Shown piece by piece: positions 7,384-14,646 of a stretch of DNA of 17,672 nucleotides. The DNA comes from Sphingomonas bacterium. Its GTDB lineage: Bacteria; Pseudomonadota; Alphaproteobacteria; Sphingomonadales; Sphingomonadaceae. Location of the stretch: contig JAJAYY010000212.1 in the NCBI GenBank assembly GCA_026785965.1, positions 1 to 17,672 on the forward strand, read 5' to 3'. The notes beneath the pieces are model-generated. The model worked only from the letters and a program-made list of their open reading frames with translations, did no database searches and was not told where the DNA came from. Position 1 is the first letter of the stretch; each line of letters opens with the position of its first letter. A program made the position numbers and the translations under genes.

Positions 7384-8754
7384 TCAGAAGCTATATTCGT
7401 CATAAACGCGGGCAACGTCGCCGTTCCACTCGCCATGATAGCGATCGAGCAAACGATCGGCGAAAGTCTTGCCCGACGCGACGACTTCGCGCAGCGGATC
7501 GAGGAAGCCACCCTCATTGTCGCCCGCGGCATTAAGCTTGGCACGCTCGCGCAGGCCGCCGGTAGCGATGTCGAGCACCTCGCGAGCGAGATCGAGCATG
7601 GTCCCGCCACCCGGCACTGACGCCGACAGCGCTTCTCGCGGCACCGCGTGGCGAAGCGCCTCGCGCTCCTCGATTGACCAATGCTTGACCCGGTCCCACG
7701 CCGCGTCGAGCGCGCCATCGGCATAAAGCAGTCCGACCCACAGTGCAGGCAGCGCACAAATCCGTCCCCAGCGACCGCCGTCGGCGCCGCGCATTTCGAG
7801 GAAACTCTTCAAGCGCACTTCGGGAAAAGCGGTCGAAAGATGATCGGTCCAGTCGGCCAAGGTCGGCTTCTCGCCCGGCAGCACGGCCAATTTCCCGTCC
7901 AGGAAATCGCGGAAGCTGAGTCCCGCAGCGTCGATATATTTGCCGTCGCGAAACACGAAATACATCGGCACATCGAGCGCATAATCGCAATATCGCTCAT
8001 AACCGAAGCCATCTTCGAACACGAACGGCAGCATCCCGGTGCGGTGCGGGTCGGTGTCTTCCCAGATATGGCTGCGGAAGCTCTTGAAGCCGTTGGGCCT
8101 GCCTTCGGTGAACGGCGAATTGGCGAACAACGCCGTCGCAACTGGCTGGAGCGCTAAGCCGACGCGAAATTTTTTTACCATATCAGCTTCTGATGCATAA
8201 TCTAGATTCACCTGAATGGTACAGGTGCGAAGCATCATATCGAGCCCGAGATTGCCCACGCGCGGCATATGATTGAGCATGATCGCGTAGCGCCCCTTGG
8301 GCATCACCGGCAGCTCGTCGCGGCGCTTGTCGGGCCACATCCCGAGCCCCAGAAAACCGAGGCCAAGCCGGTCGCCTATCGCCTTGACCTGTTCCAAATG
8401 GCGGCCACTTTCGGCGCAGCTGGCGTGCAGGTCGGCGAGCGGTGCGCCCGACAGTTCGAGCTGTCCGGCGGGCTCAAGGCTGATTGTCCCGTCGGCGCCT
8501 GACAGCGCGATCACCTTGCCGCCTTCTTCGACCGGTTTCCAGCCGAACTCGGACAGGCCCATCAGCAGGTCGCGGATCCCACCGGATTCGTCCCATGATG
8601 GAGCGCGGTGATCACTTACCCGGTAGACGAATTTCTCATGTTCGGTGCCGATGCGCCAATCGCCGCGCGGCTTCTCCCCGCCCGAGAAAATCGACAGCAA
8701 GTCGTTGCGACTCTCGATCGGCGGGCTGGCAGACAGGTCGGTGCGCGTGGTCAT
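7384..8754 (-). CDS. gshA: Glutamate-cysteine ligase (plant/alphaproteobacterial type)
   Basis: This enzyme makes gamma-glutamylcysteine from glutamate, cysteine and ATP, the first step of glutathione synthesis in the cytoplasm (EC 6.3.2.2). At 456 aa it has the length of the plant-like class rather than the E. coli class. Recognisable blocks are IGTEHEKFVY (35-44), the SLEPAGQLELSG substrate-site segment, MLNHMPRVGNLGLDMMLRTC, TIQVNLDY and FLEMRGADGGRWGRI. I chose ATG 8752-8754, seven bases after AGGGG; a TTG directly before it would leave only 4 bases of spacing. rsmE lies 60 bp upstream on the same strand, the usual rsmE-gshA order in sphingomonads (general knowledge), so the two probably form one operon. 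A small CGCAAA/TTTGCG hairpin (8785-8801) sits in the gap. Confidence 0.96.
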   Translation of the reverse strand: MTTRTDLSASPPIESRNDLLSIFSGGEKPRGDWRIGTEHEKFVYRVSDHRAPSWDESGGIRDLLMGLSEFGWKPVEEGGKVIALSGADGTISLEPAGQLELSGAPLADLHASCAESGRHLEQVKAIGDRLGLGFLGLGMWPDKRRDELPVMPKGRYAIMLNHMPRVGNLGLDMMLRTCTIQVNLDYASEADMVKKFRVGLALQPVATALFANSPFTEGRPNGFKSFRSHIWEDTDPHRTGMLPFVFEDGFGYERYCDYALDVPMYFVFRDGKYIDAAGLSFRDFLDGKLAVLPGEKPTLADWTDHLSTAFPEVRLKSFLEMRGADGGRWGRICALPALWVGLLYADGALDAAWDRVKHWSIEEREALRHAVPREALSASVPGGGTMLDLAREVLDIATGGLRERAKLNAAGDNEGGFLDPLREVVASGKTFADRLLDRYHGEWNGDVARVYDEYSF

Positions 8755-8814
8755 CAAATCGCCCCTAGTCGCCCCGCCGCCGCCCGCAAAGCGGATTTGC
8801 GTTGCGGACCCAAA

Positions 8815-9555
8815 CTAGCGCCAGTCGCCGACCATCGCCATCCACGCCGCGACCGCGGCGAGCGCGGCAGTTTCGGCGCGCAGGATGCGCGGACCAAGGC
8901 TGATCGCGATCGCCCCCGGCGCGGCGCGAATGGCGCTCGCTTCCTCGGGCGTGAAGCCGCCTTCGGGTCCGACCAGGATCGTCGCGGGACCGGACTTGAA
9001 CGCGCTCGCTGCCGGCTCGCCGCCGGTCTCATCGGCGAAGTAAAGCCTCCGCCCCCCATCGAGCGTCGGCAAGAACGCCTCTAGTTTCACCGGCGCAGCG
9101 ATGCTCGCCAGGCTGGTCCGCCCGCATTGCTCGGCTGCCTCGACGATATGGCTGCGCATCCGCTCAAGGTTCAACTTGTCGACGATGGACCGCTGGGTCA
9201 CCACCGGCATCAGCCGCGCGACCCCCAACTCGACCGCTTTTTCGACCAGCCAGTCGACCCGCCCCTTTTTGACCGGTGCGAACGCCAGCGTGAGGTCAGG
9301 CACGCGTTCCTGCGGCCGGGTCGCCTCGCGCACACTCAGCGTGACGCGCTTCTTCCCTGCCTCGGCGATTTCGGCGAGCCACTCGCCCGACACCCCGTCG
9401 AACAGGAGCAGTTGATCGCCCGCGCCCATCCGCATGACATTGCTCAGATAATGCGCCTGCCCCGCTTCAACGGTCACCGTCACACCGGCGGCCAGCGGAG
9501 TATCGACAAACAAGCGCTGGAGCGATCGTGGTGGCCAGGCGGGGGTAGCGATCAT
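8815..9555 (-). CDS. rsmE: 16S rRNA m3U1498 methyltransferase RsmE
   Basis: This SPOUT-class enzyme transfers a methyl group from S-adenosylmethionine to N3 of U1498 in 16S rRNA. With the start at ATG 9553-9555 it is 246 aa, close to the usual size. An N-terminal PUA-like RNA-binding part (LQRLFVD, GQAHYLSNVMRM) is followed by the knotted catalytic domain, with the VEKAVELGV helix, EAAEQCGR, GPEGGFTPEE (196-205) and the C-terminal knot SLGPRILRAETA (219-230). An ATG 30 bases further upstream (9583-9585) would add ten residues. Neither has a clear ribosome site, so the start is uncertain. It is the first gene of the run leading into gshA. Confidence 0.95.
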   Translation of the reverse strand: MIATPAWPPRSLQRLFVDTPLAAGVTVTVEAGQAHYLSNVMRMGAGDQLLLFDGVSGEWLAEIAEAGKKRVTLSVREATRPQERVPDLTLAFAPVKKGRVDWLVEKAVELGVARLMPVVTQRSIVDKLNLERMRSHIVEAAEQCGRTSLASIAAPVKLEAFLPTLDGGRRLYFADETGGEPAASAFKSGPATILVGPEGGFTPEEASAIRAAPGAIAISLGPRILRAETAALAAVAAWMAMVGDWR

Positions 9556-9800
9556 CGCGCTGGCGTAGCGCGTGGCTCGCTCCATATCTACGTCAGTCGC
9601 AGATTGCAGCGCTTCGGTCGTCTAACGCCGCGCCGGTAAATGCGCGTCTCAGAACCACACCGCCTCGGAGCCCAAGCGACGGTTGCACGTGAATCACCGA
9701 AAAACCCGCATCACGCCACCCTCACGAGAGACGACGTTAAGCGGGGCGAACGGCAGTATCAGATTGATTCTGGAGCGGCGCTGATCCCGCGTCGCGGCGC
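9556..9800. other. Non-coding gap upstream of rsmE
   Basis: About 245 bases between the rsmE start and the stop of the 76-residue gene. Open frames cross it on both strands but lack ribosome sites and family features. It should hold the rsmE promoter, but I see no convincing -35/-10 pair. No RNA gene or strong hairpin was found. Confidence 0.5.
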
Positions 9801-10031
9801 TTACGGCTGGACAAGCATCTCGTTGCCGCCGGCTTCGGCGATGCGGACTTCGCTCTTGCGACGCTCTTCCTCGGCGCGCATACGGTCGGCCTTCATCGAG
9901 CGTGCGGCGAGCGCATCCCACGCCGCAGCGGCGCGCAAATGGCCATCACGGACATTGTCGAGGGTCGAACCGGTGGCCTTGTCGCGTTCTTCGGCGGCGC
10001 GGGTCTGGTAGAAATTGGACTGGATCGACAC
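9801..10031 (-). CDS. Small charged helical protein of unknown function (76 aa)
   Basis: I do not recognise this protein. It starts with GTG (10029-10031) only four bases after a perfect AGGAGG (10036-10041), which makes the gene convincing. The product (MSIQSNFYQTRAAEERDKAT... to GGNEMLVQP) is hydrophilic with no signal peptide or membrane segment. Alternating Ala and charged residues through about positions 10-65 suggest two or more amphipathic helices, as in small stress or regulatory proteins. It lies directly downstream of the cold-shock terminator on the same strand, so it may be read at low level past that hairpin or from its own promoter. Overlapping frames on the plus strand (for example 9640-10011) have no such start signal. 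Confidence 0.75.
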   Translation of the reverse strand: MSIQSNFYQTRAAEERDKATGSTLDNVRDGHLRAAAAWDALAARSMKADRMRAEEERRKSEVRIAEAGGNEMLVQP

Positions 10032-10060
10032 GAGGCCTCCTGTGACGCCGAAAACAAGCT

Positions 10061-10095
10061 GCCCGGCCCATCCGTTTATTCCGGATGGGCCGGGC
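10061..10095 (-). terminator. Terminator of the cold-shock gene
   Basis: A perfect 14-bp GC-rich stem (10061-10074 with 10082-10095) closes a 7-base loop. It lies 32 bases past the cold-shock stop codon. On the minus strand the stem is followed by AGCTTGTTTT, a T-rich tail. A TTTT also follows on the plus strand (10097-10100), so it could work in both directions. Confidence 0.85.
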
Positions 10096-10127
10096 CTTTT
10101 CCCCGCTCGAAAGTGGGGCCTTAAGGC

Positions 10128-10331
10128 TTAGATGGCCTTGAGGTTGGTCGCGCTTTCGCGGCCACGACGATCAGGCTCGAGCTCGTACGACACGCGCTGG
10201 TCGCTGGCCAGGCTGCGCATCCCGGCGGCTTCCACCGCGCTGATGTGCACGAACGCGTCGTTTCCGCCGCCGTCCGGAGTGATAAAGCCGAAGCCCTTGG
10301 TTTCGTTAAAGAATTTGACAGTGCCTTGCAT
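10128..10331 (-). CDS. cspA: Cold-shock domain protein (CspA family)
   Basis: This is a single five-stranded OB-fold that binds single-stranded RNA and DNA and melts mRNA structure. The 67 residues are standard for the family. Both RNP motifs are visible: KGFGFI (RNP1, 12-17) and DAFVHIS (RNP2, 25-31). The start MQGTVKFFNETKGFG is typical. The ATG (10329-10331) has GGAAGGACC seven bases upstream. It has its own terminator, and its long leader (to about 10480) has extensive dyads, as expected for post-transcriptional control of a cold-shock gene. Whether this copy is cold-induced or constitutive cannot be told from sequence alone. Confidence 0.96.
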   Translation of the reverse strand: MQGTVKFFNETKGFGFITPDGGGNDAFVHISAVEAAGMRSLASDQRVSYELEPDRRGRESATNLKAI

Positions 10332-10338
10332 TAGTTCG

Positions 10339-10471
10339 GGTCCTTCCCGTGGCGCGGATCGCCATTCGATCCGCTTAGCTAGAAGCGGCTCAGAGGAAGG
10401 AAGGGAGCGATTTCTCGTTCGGAACCATCATAGTGCAACTGGTAGCGAAACGATCATAGCCGATCGCTCCC
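10339..10471 (-). promoter_or_regulatory. Structured 5' leader of the cold-shock gene
   Basis: From the start codon outward: GGAAGGACC ribosome site (10339-10347); hairpin A with 8-bp stem GCGGATCG/CGATCCGC (10354-10361 with 10367-10374); hairpin B with stem CCGCTT/AAGCGG (10371-10376 with 10383-10388). The two hairpins share 10371-10374, so only one can form at a time. Further out, GGGAGCGAT (10403-10411) is complementary to ATCGCTCCC (10463-10471) and could close the whole outer region. An AT-rich stretch (10480-10505) beyond it may hold the promoter, with no clear hexamers. A thermosensor-like role is inference. Confidence 0.5.
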
Positions 10472-10512
10472 GGAAACGCAAATTAGCATATTCTTTCAAT
10501 GATTTCCGAGTG

Positions 10513-10737
10513 CTACCAAGGAAGCCGGCGAGTCGAATTCGAGGTCCGCTTGACCGCCCCCGAAATGATCTGTGACTTGAGCCGGCGGCGCAGCAGTGCC
10601 GCGCCTTCGACGCTCATGCACACCAGCCGAACCCCGCCCTCGGGAAGCGCCTCGATCGCCGACACGCCGATCGATCGCGTCGAGCATTGTTCGCGCGCTT
10701 CGGCTTCGGTCATCTTCAAATTGATTGCACGGCTCAT
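10513..10737 (-). CDS. Unknown small protein next to the cold-shock gene (74 aa)
   Basis: I do not recognise a family. The start is ATG 10735-10737, preceded by GGAAGGACC (10744-10752), the same nine bases and nearly the same spacing as the cold-shock gene; a longer frame exists but lacks a better start. The protein (MSRAINLKMTEAEAREQCST... to STRRLPW) is soluble and basic toward its C-terminus, with R48-R52 (LLRRRLKSQ) and KRTSNSTRR as a positively charged tail. A central stretch, GVSAIEALPEGGVRLVCMS, looks like two beta strands flanking a turn. A nucleic-acid-binding role would fit the charge and neighbour but is inference. It is codirectional with the cold-shock gene and 181 bp upstream of its start codon. 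Confidence 0.75.
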   Translation of the reverse strand: MSRAINLKMTEAEAREQCSTRSIGVSAIEALPEGGVRLVCMSVEGAALLRRRLKSQIISGAVKRTSNSTRRLPW

Positions 10738-10743
10738 TGAGTC

Positions 10744-10782
10744 GGTCCTTCCTGTGCGTAAGCGGGAGCGATTCGGTCTCCC
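10744..10782 (-). promoter_or_regulatory. Leader of the 74-aa gene with motifs shared with the cold-shock leader
   Basis: GGTCCTTCC on the plus strand (10744-10752) gives the ribosome site GGAAGGACC. GGGAGCGATT (10764-10773) is identical to 10403-10412 in the cold-shock leader. A 5-bp hairpin GGGAG/CTCCC (10764-10768 with 10778-10782) contains it. An upstream TAGGTT (minus strand, 10825-10830) preceded by TGC could be an extended -10. Confidence 0.4.
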
Positions 10783-10870
10783 AGTCACAGCGAAGCCTAC
10801 GGGCAATGTCTCGAGTGATGGTCGAACCTAGCACAGTCCGCCGACAAGCGATACTCGCAGACCCGTGACG

Positions 10871-11782
10871 ATGACCTTCGACCCTGTTCCCGACAGCGAG
10901 CGGCGCGGCCTCATTGGGGCCCTTCCGGCGTCGCTGCGCGCTTATGCCTCATTGATGCGGATCGACCGCCCGATCGGCACCTGGCTGCTATACTGGCCGT
11001 GCGCGTGGAGTGTCGCGCTCGCTGGTGTTGGAGGACGCTGGTCGCTGTTCGCGTGGCTCGGCCTCGGCGCCTTCGCGATGCGCTCGGCGGGCTGTGTCTA
11101 TAATGACATTGTTGATCGTGATCTCGACGCCCGGGTCGAGCGCACGCGGCTTCGCCCGCTCGCCGCGGGGCGGGTGAGCGTCGCAGCGGCGTGGGCTTTG
11201 GTTGCCGGCTTGTCGCTGGTCGGGCTGGTCGTCCTGTTCCAGCTCGAGCGCACCGCGCAGGTCGTCGCCTTGCTCAGCCTCGCGCCCGTCGCTGCTTATC
11301 CCTATATGAAGCGCATCACCTGGTGGCCGCAGGCGTGGCTCGGGCTGGTGTTTTCGTGGGGGGCGCTGGTTGGTTGGCCGGCGGTCACCGACCGCTTCGA
11401 ATGGCCCGCTTTGCTGCTATGGGCGGGAAGCATCTTCTGGGTCATCGGTTACGACACGCTTTATGCGATCCAGGATATTGAGGATGACGCGCTGGTCGGG
11501 GTCAAGTCGAGCGCCCGCGCGCTCGGCGATCGCGCCAGGCTCGGCATCGCCATTTTCTATGCGCTCGCGCTCGCTGGTTGGGCGGGAGCGATCTGGGCAG
11601 TTCGCCCGCAGCCGCTGGCGCTCGCCGCGCTGCTTCCTGTGGCGCTCCATCTCGCGCACCAAATCGCGCGCACCAACCCGTCCGACGGCGCCGCCGCGCT
11701 GGCACTGTTCCGGTCGAACCGCTTCGCCGGGCTATTGCTGTTCCTCGGCTTGCTCGTGATTGGCTTGTCGGGCGCGGCCTGA
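10871..11782 (+). CDS. ubiA: 4-hydroxybenzoate polyprenyltransferase
   Basis: UbiA is an inner-membrane enzyme that attaches the polyprenyl tail to 4-hydroxybenzoate in ubiquinone synthesis (EC 2.5.1.39). The 303 residues and about eight or nine hydrophobic helices fit the family. The two Mg-diphosphate motifs are present: NDIVDRDLD (78-86) and DTLYAIQDIEDD (195-206). The lead-in MRIDRPIGTWLLYWPCAW (29-46) is diagnostic for UbiA over other family members. I chose ATG 10871; an in-frame GTG at 10865 would add two residues. No strong ribosome site is visible for either. pmbA follows after 18 bases on the same strand. Confidence 0.95.
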   Translation: MTFDPVPDSERRGLIGALPASLRAYASLMRIDRPIGTWLLYWPCAWSVALAGVGGRWSLFAWLGLGAFAMRSAGCVYNDIVDRDLDARVERTRLRPLAAGRVSVAAAWALVAGLSLVGLVVLFQLERTAQVVALLSLAPVAAYPYMKRITWWPQAWLGLVFSWGALVGWPAVTDRFEWPALLLWAGSIFWVIGYDTLYAIQDIEDDALVGVKSSARALGDRARLGIAIFYALALAGWAGAIWAVRPQPLALAALLPVALHLAHQIARTNPSDGAAALALFRSNRFAGLLLFLGLLVIGLSGAA

Positions 11783-11800
11783 CCGCCTAGTCGCCTCGCC

Positions 11801-13147
11801 ATGCTTGACCCCGCTGCCGCTCGCGACAAGCTCGCCGCCCTGATCGACCAGGCCAAGCGCAAAGGCGCCGACGCCGCCGACGCGGTCTATGTCGGCGATC
11901 GCTCGACCTCGGTCGGGGTGCGATTGGGGGCGCTCGAAGATGTCAGCCGCGCCGAGGGCGAGGAGATCGGGCTGCGCCTGTTCATCGGCCAACGCCATGC
12001 CGGGGTCGCTTCGTCGGACTTGTCGAGCGACGCGCTGTCGGCGCTGGTCGATCGGGCGCTGGCAATGGCCGCCGAAGCCCCCGAGGATCAATTCGCCGGG
12101 CTTGCGCCTGAAGAACTGCTGGCCAAAGCAGCGCCTGCAAACCTTGACCTCGACGATGGCGGCGATCCCGATCCCGCCGAGCTTCGAGCGCGCGCCCTCG
12201 CCGCCGAGGATGCCGCGCGCGCGATCGCCGGGGTCACCAACTCCAATGGAGGCAGCGCGTCGGCCTCGGCGGCGACATTTGCGGTCGCCACCAGCCACGG
12301 CTTTTCGCACGCCACCCGCGCTACCGGCTACAGTTGCTCGGCGAGCGTTGTCGCCGGATCGGGCAGCACCATGCAGCGCGACTATGGCTGGCACTCGGCG
12401 CGACACTTGGCCGATCTGGAAAGCGCCGAGGAAATCGGTCGCCGCGCCGGCGAGCGCGCGGTTGCCCGAGTCAATCCGATCCGCATCGCCGGCGGGATGA
12501 TGCCGATCCTGTTCGACCCGCGCGTTGCGACCACCTTACTCGGTCATTTCATCGCCGCGATCAGCGGCGGCGCGATCGCCCGCCAGTCGAGCTTCCTGCT
12601 CGACGCGCTTGGCACCCGACTGTTCGCCAAAGGCATCACGATCCACGACGATCCGCTGCGCCAACGCGGACTGCGCAGCCGCGCGATCGACGGCGAAGGG
12701 CTTGCCACCGCCCCACTCGACCTTGTCGCCGACGGCGTGCTCACCACCTGGCTCGCCGACAGCGCCGCCGCGCGTCAGCTTGGCATTGCGCCGACTGGGC
12801 ATGCGGTGCGCGGCGTTTCGGGCGCGCCGGGCGCTGGCCCGTCAAACCTCATCATCGCGCCGGGCTCGCGCAGCCGCGAGGCGATGATCGCCGACATCAA
12901 GCACGGCATTCTCGTCACTGAACTGATTGGGCAGGGCGTCAACGGCTTGACCGGCGATTATTCGCGCGGCGCGGCGGGGTTCATCGTCATCAATGGCGAA
13001 ATCGGCGCACCGGTCGGTGAAATCACCATCGCCTCCAATCTAAGGGCGATGTTCGCCTCGCTCGAACCCGCCACCGATCTCCGTCTTCGCCGCGGGGTCG
13101 ACAGCCCGACCCTGCTCGTTCCCGAAATGACGGTGGCGTCGGCCTAA
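11801..13147 (+). CDS. pmbA: TldE/PmbA-type subunit of the TldD-TldE metalloprotease
   Basis: PmbA (TldE) pairs with TldD in a cytoplasmic protease that degrades unfolded peptides and matures some modified peptides. The 448 aa agree with the family. The C-terminal block GVNGLTGDYSRGAAGF, then NGEIGAPVGEITIASNL (about 379-415), is the PmbA signature. No HExxxH zinc motif is seen, as expected for TldE rather than TldD. No TldD gene is in the window, so the partner must be encoded elsewhere. The start ATG is 18 bases after ubiA with no obvious ribosome site, so reading from the ubiA transcript is likely. The TAA stop overlaps the stop of the convergent CoA-binding gene. Confidence 0.93.
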   Translation: MLDPAAARDKLAALIDQAKRKGADAADAVYVGDRSTSVGVRLGALEDVSRAEGEEIGLRLFIGQRHAGVASSDLSSDALSALVDRALAMAAEAPEDQFAGLAPEELLAKAAPANLDLDDGGDPDPAELRARALAAEDAARAIAGVTNSNGGSASASAATFAVATSHGFSHATRATGYSCSASVVAGSGSTMQRDYGWHSARHLADLESAEEIGRRAGERAVARVNPIRIAGGMMPILFDPRVATTLLGHFIAAISGGAIARQSSFLLDALGTRLFAKGITIHDDPLRQRGLRSRAIDGEGLATAPLDLVADGVLTTWLADSAAARQLGIAPTGHAVRGVSGAPGAGPSNLIIAPGSRSREAMIADIKHGILVTELIGQGVNGLTGDYSRGAAGFIVINGEIGAPVGEITIASNLRAMFASLEPATDLRLRRGVDSPTLLVPEMTVASA

Positions 13148-13581
13148 GCCGCAGCGCCGATCTGCTTCAGTCCGAGCCTTGCAAATTCAATCTTCGGACA
13201 ATGGTCCATCACCACCTTGAGGCCGGCCGCTTCGGCGCGCGCTGCGGCGTCCTCGTTGATCACGCCCAATTGCATCCACACTGCCTTGGCTCCGGCGGCA
13301 ATCGCCTCGTCGACCGCTTCGCCCGCCGCATCAGGCCGGCGGAAGATGTCGACGATGTCGATCGGCTCGCCAATCTGCGACAGCTCGCGCCACACATACT
13401 CGCCGTGGACATGCTCGCCGGTGATCTGCGGGTTGACCGGGATCACGCGATAGCCCTGGTCCTGGAGGAACTTCATCACGCCGTAGCTGGCGCGGTCGGG
13501 CCGGTCCGAAGCGCCGATCATCGCGATCGTCCGCGCGTTCTGAAGCAAGTCGGCAATGTCATCGTCACGCGTCAGCGGCAT
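13144..13581 (-). CDS. CoA-binding domain protein (YccU-like)
   Basis: This small cytoplasmic Rossmann-fold protein of the CoA-binding family is 145 aa, the usual stand-alone size. The motifs are IAMIGASDRPDRASYGVMK (nucleotide-binding loop, about 19-37), YRVIPVNP, IDIVDIFRRP and VWMQLGVINEDAA, ending in VVMDHCPKIEF. The biological role of stand-alone members is unclear. The start at ATG 13579-13581 has AAGGAG six bases upstream, which rules out a longer frame running into mrp. It lies 28 bases after the mrp stop, so the two form an operon. Its stop overlaps that of pmbA. Confidence 0.92.
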   Translation of the reverse strand: MPLTRDDDIADLLQNARTIAMIGASDRPDRASYGVMKFLQDQGYRVIPVNPQITGEHVHGEYVWRELSQIGEPIDIVDIFRRPDAAGEAVDEAIAAGAKAVWMQLGVINEDAAARAEAAGLKVVMDHCPKIEFARLGLKQIGAAA

Positions 13582-13609
13582 GGTGATCTCCTTCGTCCGC
13601 ACCAATGCT

Positions 13610-14575
13610 TCAGCGCGCAATTGTCTCCAGTTGATCGAGCACGCGCCGCGCCAGGTCGGCAAAGGCGTCGGCGGCCGGACCCTCGTTCGCCGCGGGCGGT
13701 GTGCCCGCGTCCGACGCTTCGCGCAGGCTCGACGACAGCGGCAAACGCCCAAGGAAGGCGATGCCGAGCGCCGCCGCGCTGGCTTCGGCGCCGCCGCTTC
13801 CGAATGGGTCGCTGACCTCGCCGCAATGCGGGCAGCTATAGCCCGCCATATTCTCGATCAGCCCGAGCACCGGTGTCCCAGTCTTGCCGAACAGGTCGAT
13901 CGCGCGGGTCGCGTCGATCAGCGCCAGGTCCTGCGGGGTCGAGACGATCACCGCGCCGTCGGGCCGCGCTTTCTGAGCCAGCGACAGCTGGACGTCGCCG
14001 GTCCCGGGCGGCAGGTCGACCAGCAAAATCTCGGTGTCGCCCCACTCGCCATCGATCAATTGCGCCAGCGCGCCCGACGCCATCGGCCCTCGCCACGCCA
14101 GCGCCTGTCCCGGCGGCACCAGCTGGCCGATCGAAAGCAATCGCACCCCGCCTGCGCCCGCGACGGGAATCAGATGCTGCTTCTCGACCAAGGGACGCTG
14201 ATGCGCGCCGAGCAAGGTCGGCTGCGACGGTCCGTAAATGTCGGCATCGATCATCCCGACGCGCTTGCCCATCCGGGCCAGCGCGACCGCGAGGTTGGCG
14301 GCGACGGTCGACTTGCCGACCCCGCCCTTGCCCGATCCGATCGCGACGATCTTGCGCTCGGGCCGCGAACTAGTCAGCGCAACGCGCACCTCGCGCACGC
14401 CTTCGATCGCCATCGCCGCCTGCCTGACCCGCGTTTCAAGTGCGTTGCGCTCGTCCGGGCCAATCCCGCTCGCGTCGACCACCAGCGCGGCGATGTCGCC
14501 TTTGAGTTTGCTCGATCGGATCCGCGCGAAGTCGGGGTGCGCGATCAGCGCCGACAGCGAGGGATCATGAGCCAT
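13610..14575 (-). CDS. mrp: Mrp/ApbC-type iron-sulfur cluster carrier ATPase
   Basis: Mrp is a cytoplasmic dimeric P-loop ATPase that carries and delivers Fe-S clusters. In 321 aa, residues 1-75 are a DUF59-like domain (fairly divergent) and the rest is the ATPase. The deviant Walker A is GSGKGGVGKST (80-90), followed by MIDADIYGPSQPT (108-120) and LLVDLPPGTGDV (184-195). The cluster-binding pair is C248/C251 in YSCPHCG. All expected residues are present. The ribosome site is weak. The gene is divergent from hflK, with a 71-bp gap that must hold both promoters. The CoA-binding gene follows 28 bases later. Confidence 0.96.
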   Translation of the reverse strand: MAHDPSLSALIAHPDFARIRSSKLKGDIAALVVDASGIGPDERNALETRVRQAAMAIEGVREVRVALTSSRPERKIVAIGSGKGGVGKSTVAANLAVALARMGKRVGMIDADIYGPSQPTLLGAHQRPLVEKQHLIPVAGAGGVRLLSIGQLVPPGQALAWRGPMASGALAQLIDGEWGDTEILLVDLPPGTGDVQLSLAQKARPDGAVIVSTPQDLALIDATRAIDLFGKTGTPVLGLIENMAGYSCPHCGEVSDPFGSGGAEASAAALGIAFLGRLPLSSSLREASDAGTPPAANEGPAADAFADLARRVLDQLETIAR

Positions 14576-14646
14576 GCGCTGCGCCCATAATCGGCTTTTC
14601 GACCGGCGGCACTGTTTTTCGCCGCACGGCGCCCTATTAAGGGACT

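Noticed and set aside
9585..9590. -10 box TAGATA for rsmE
   Set aside because: No -35-like hexamer lies 16-18 bases upstream on the minus strand.
9640..10011. 123-codon plus-strand frame in the gap before the 76-aa gene
   Set aside because: No ribosome site, composition rich in Ser/Arg/Ala, and it overlaps the minus-strand 76-aa gene, which has a perfect AGGAGG.
13556..14590. 344-codon plus-strand frame opposite mrp
   Set aside because: It is opposite a confident P-loop ATPase, with no recognisable domain or start signal.
14612..14640. hflK promoter CTGTTT-N17-TATTAA
   Set aside because: The -35 is weak and the implied start would fall on the hflK ATG. It is possible as leaderless transcription but not supportable alone.
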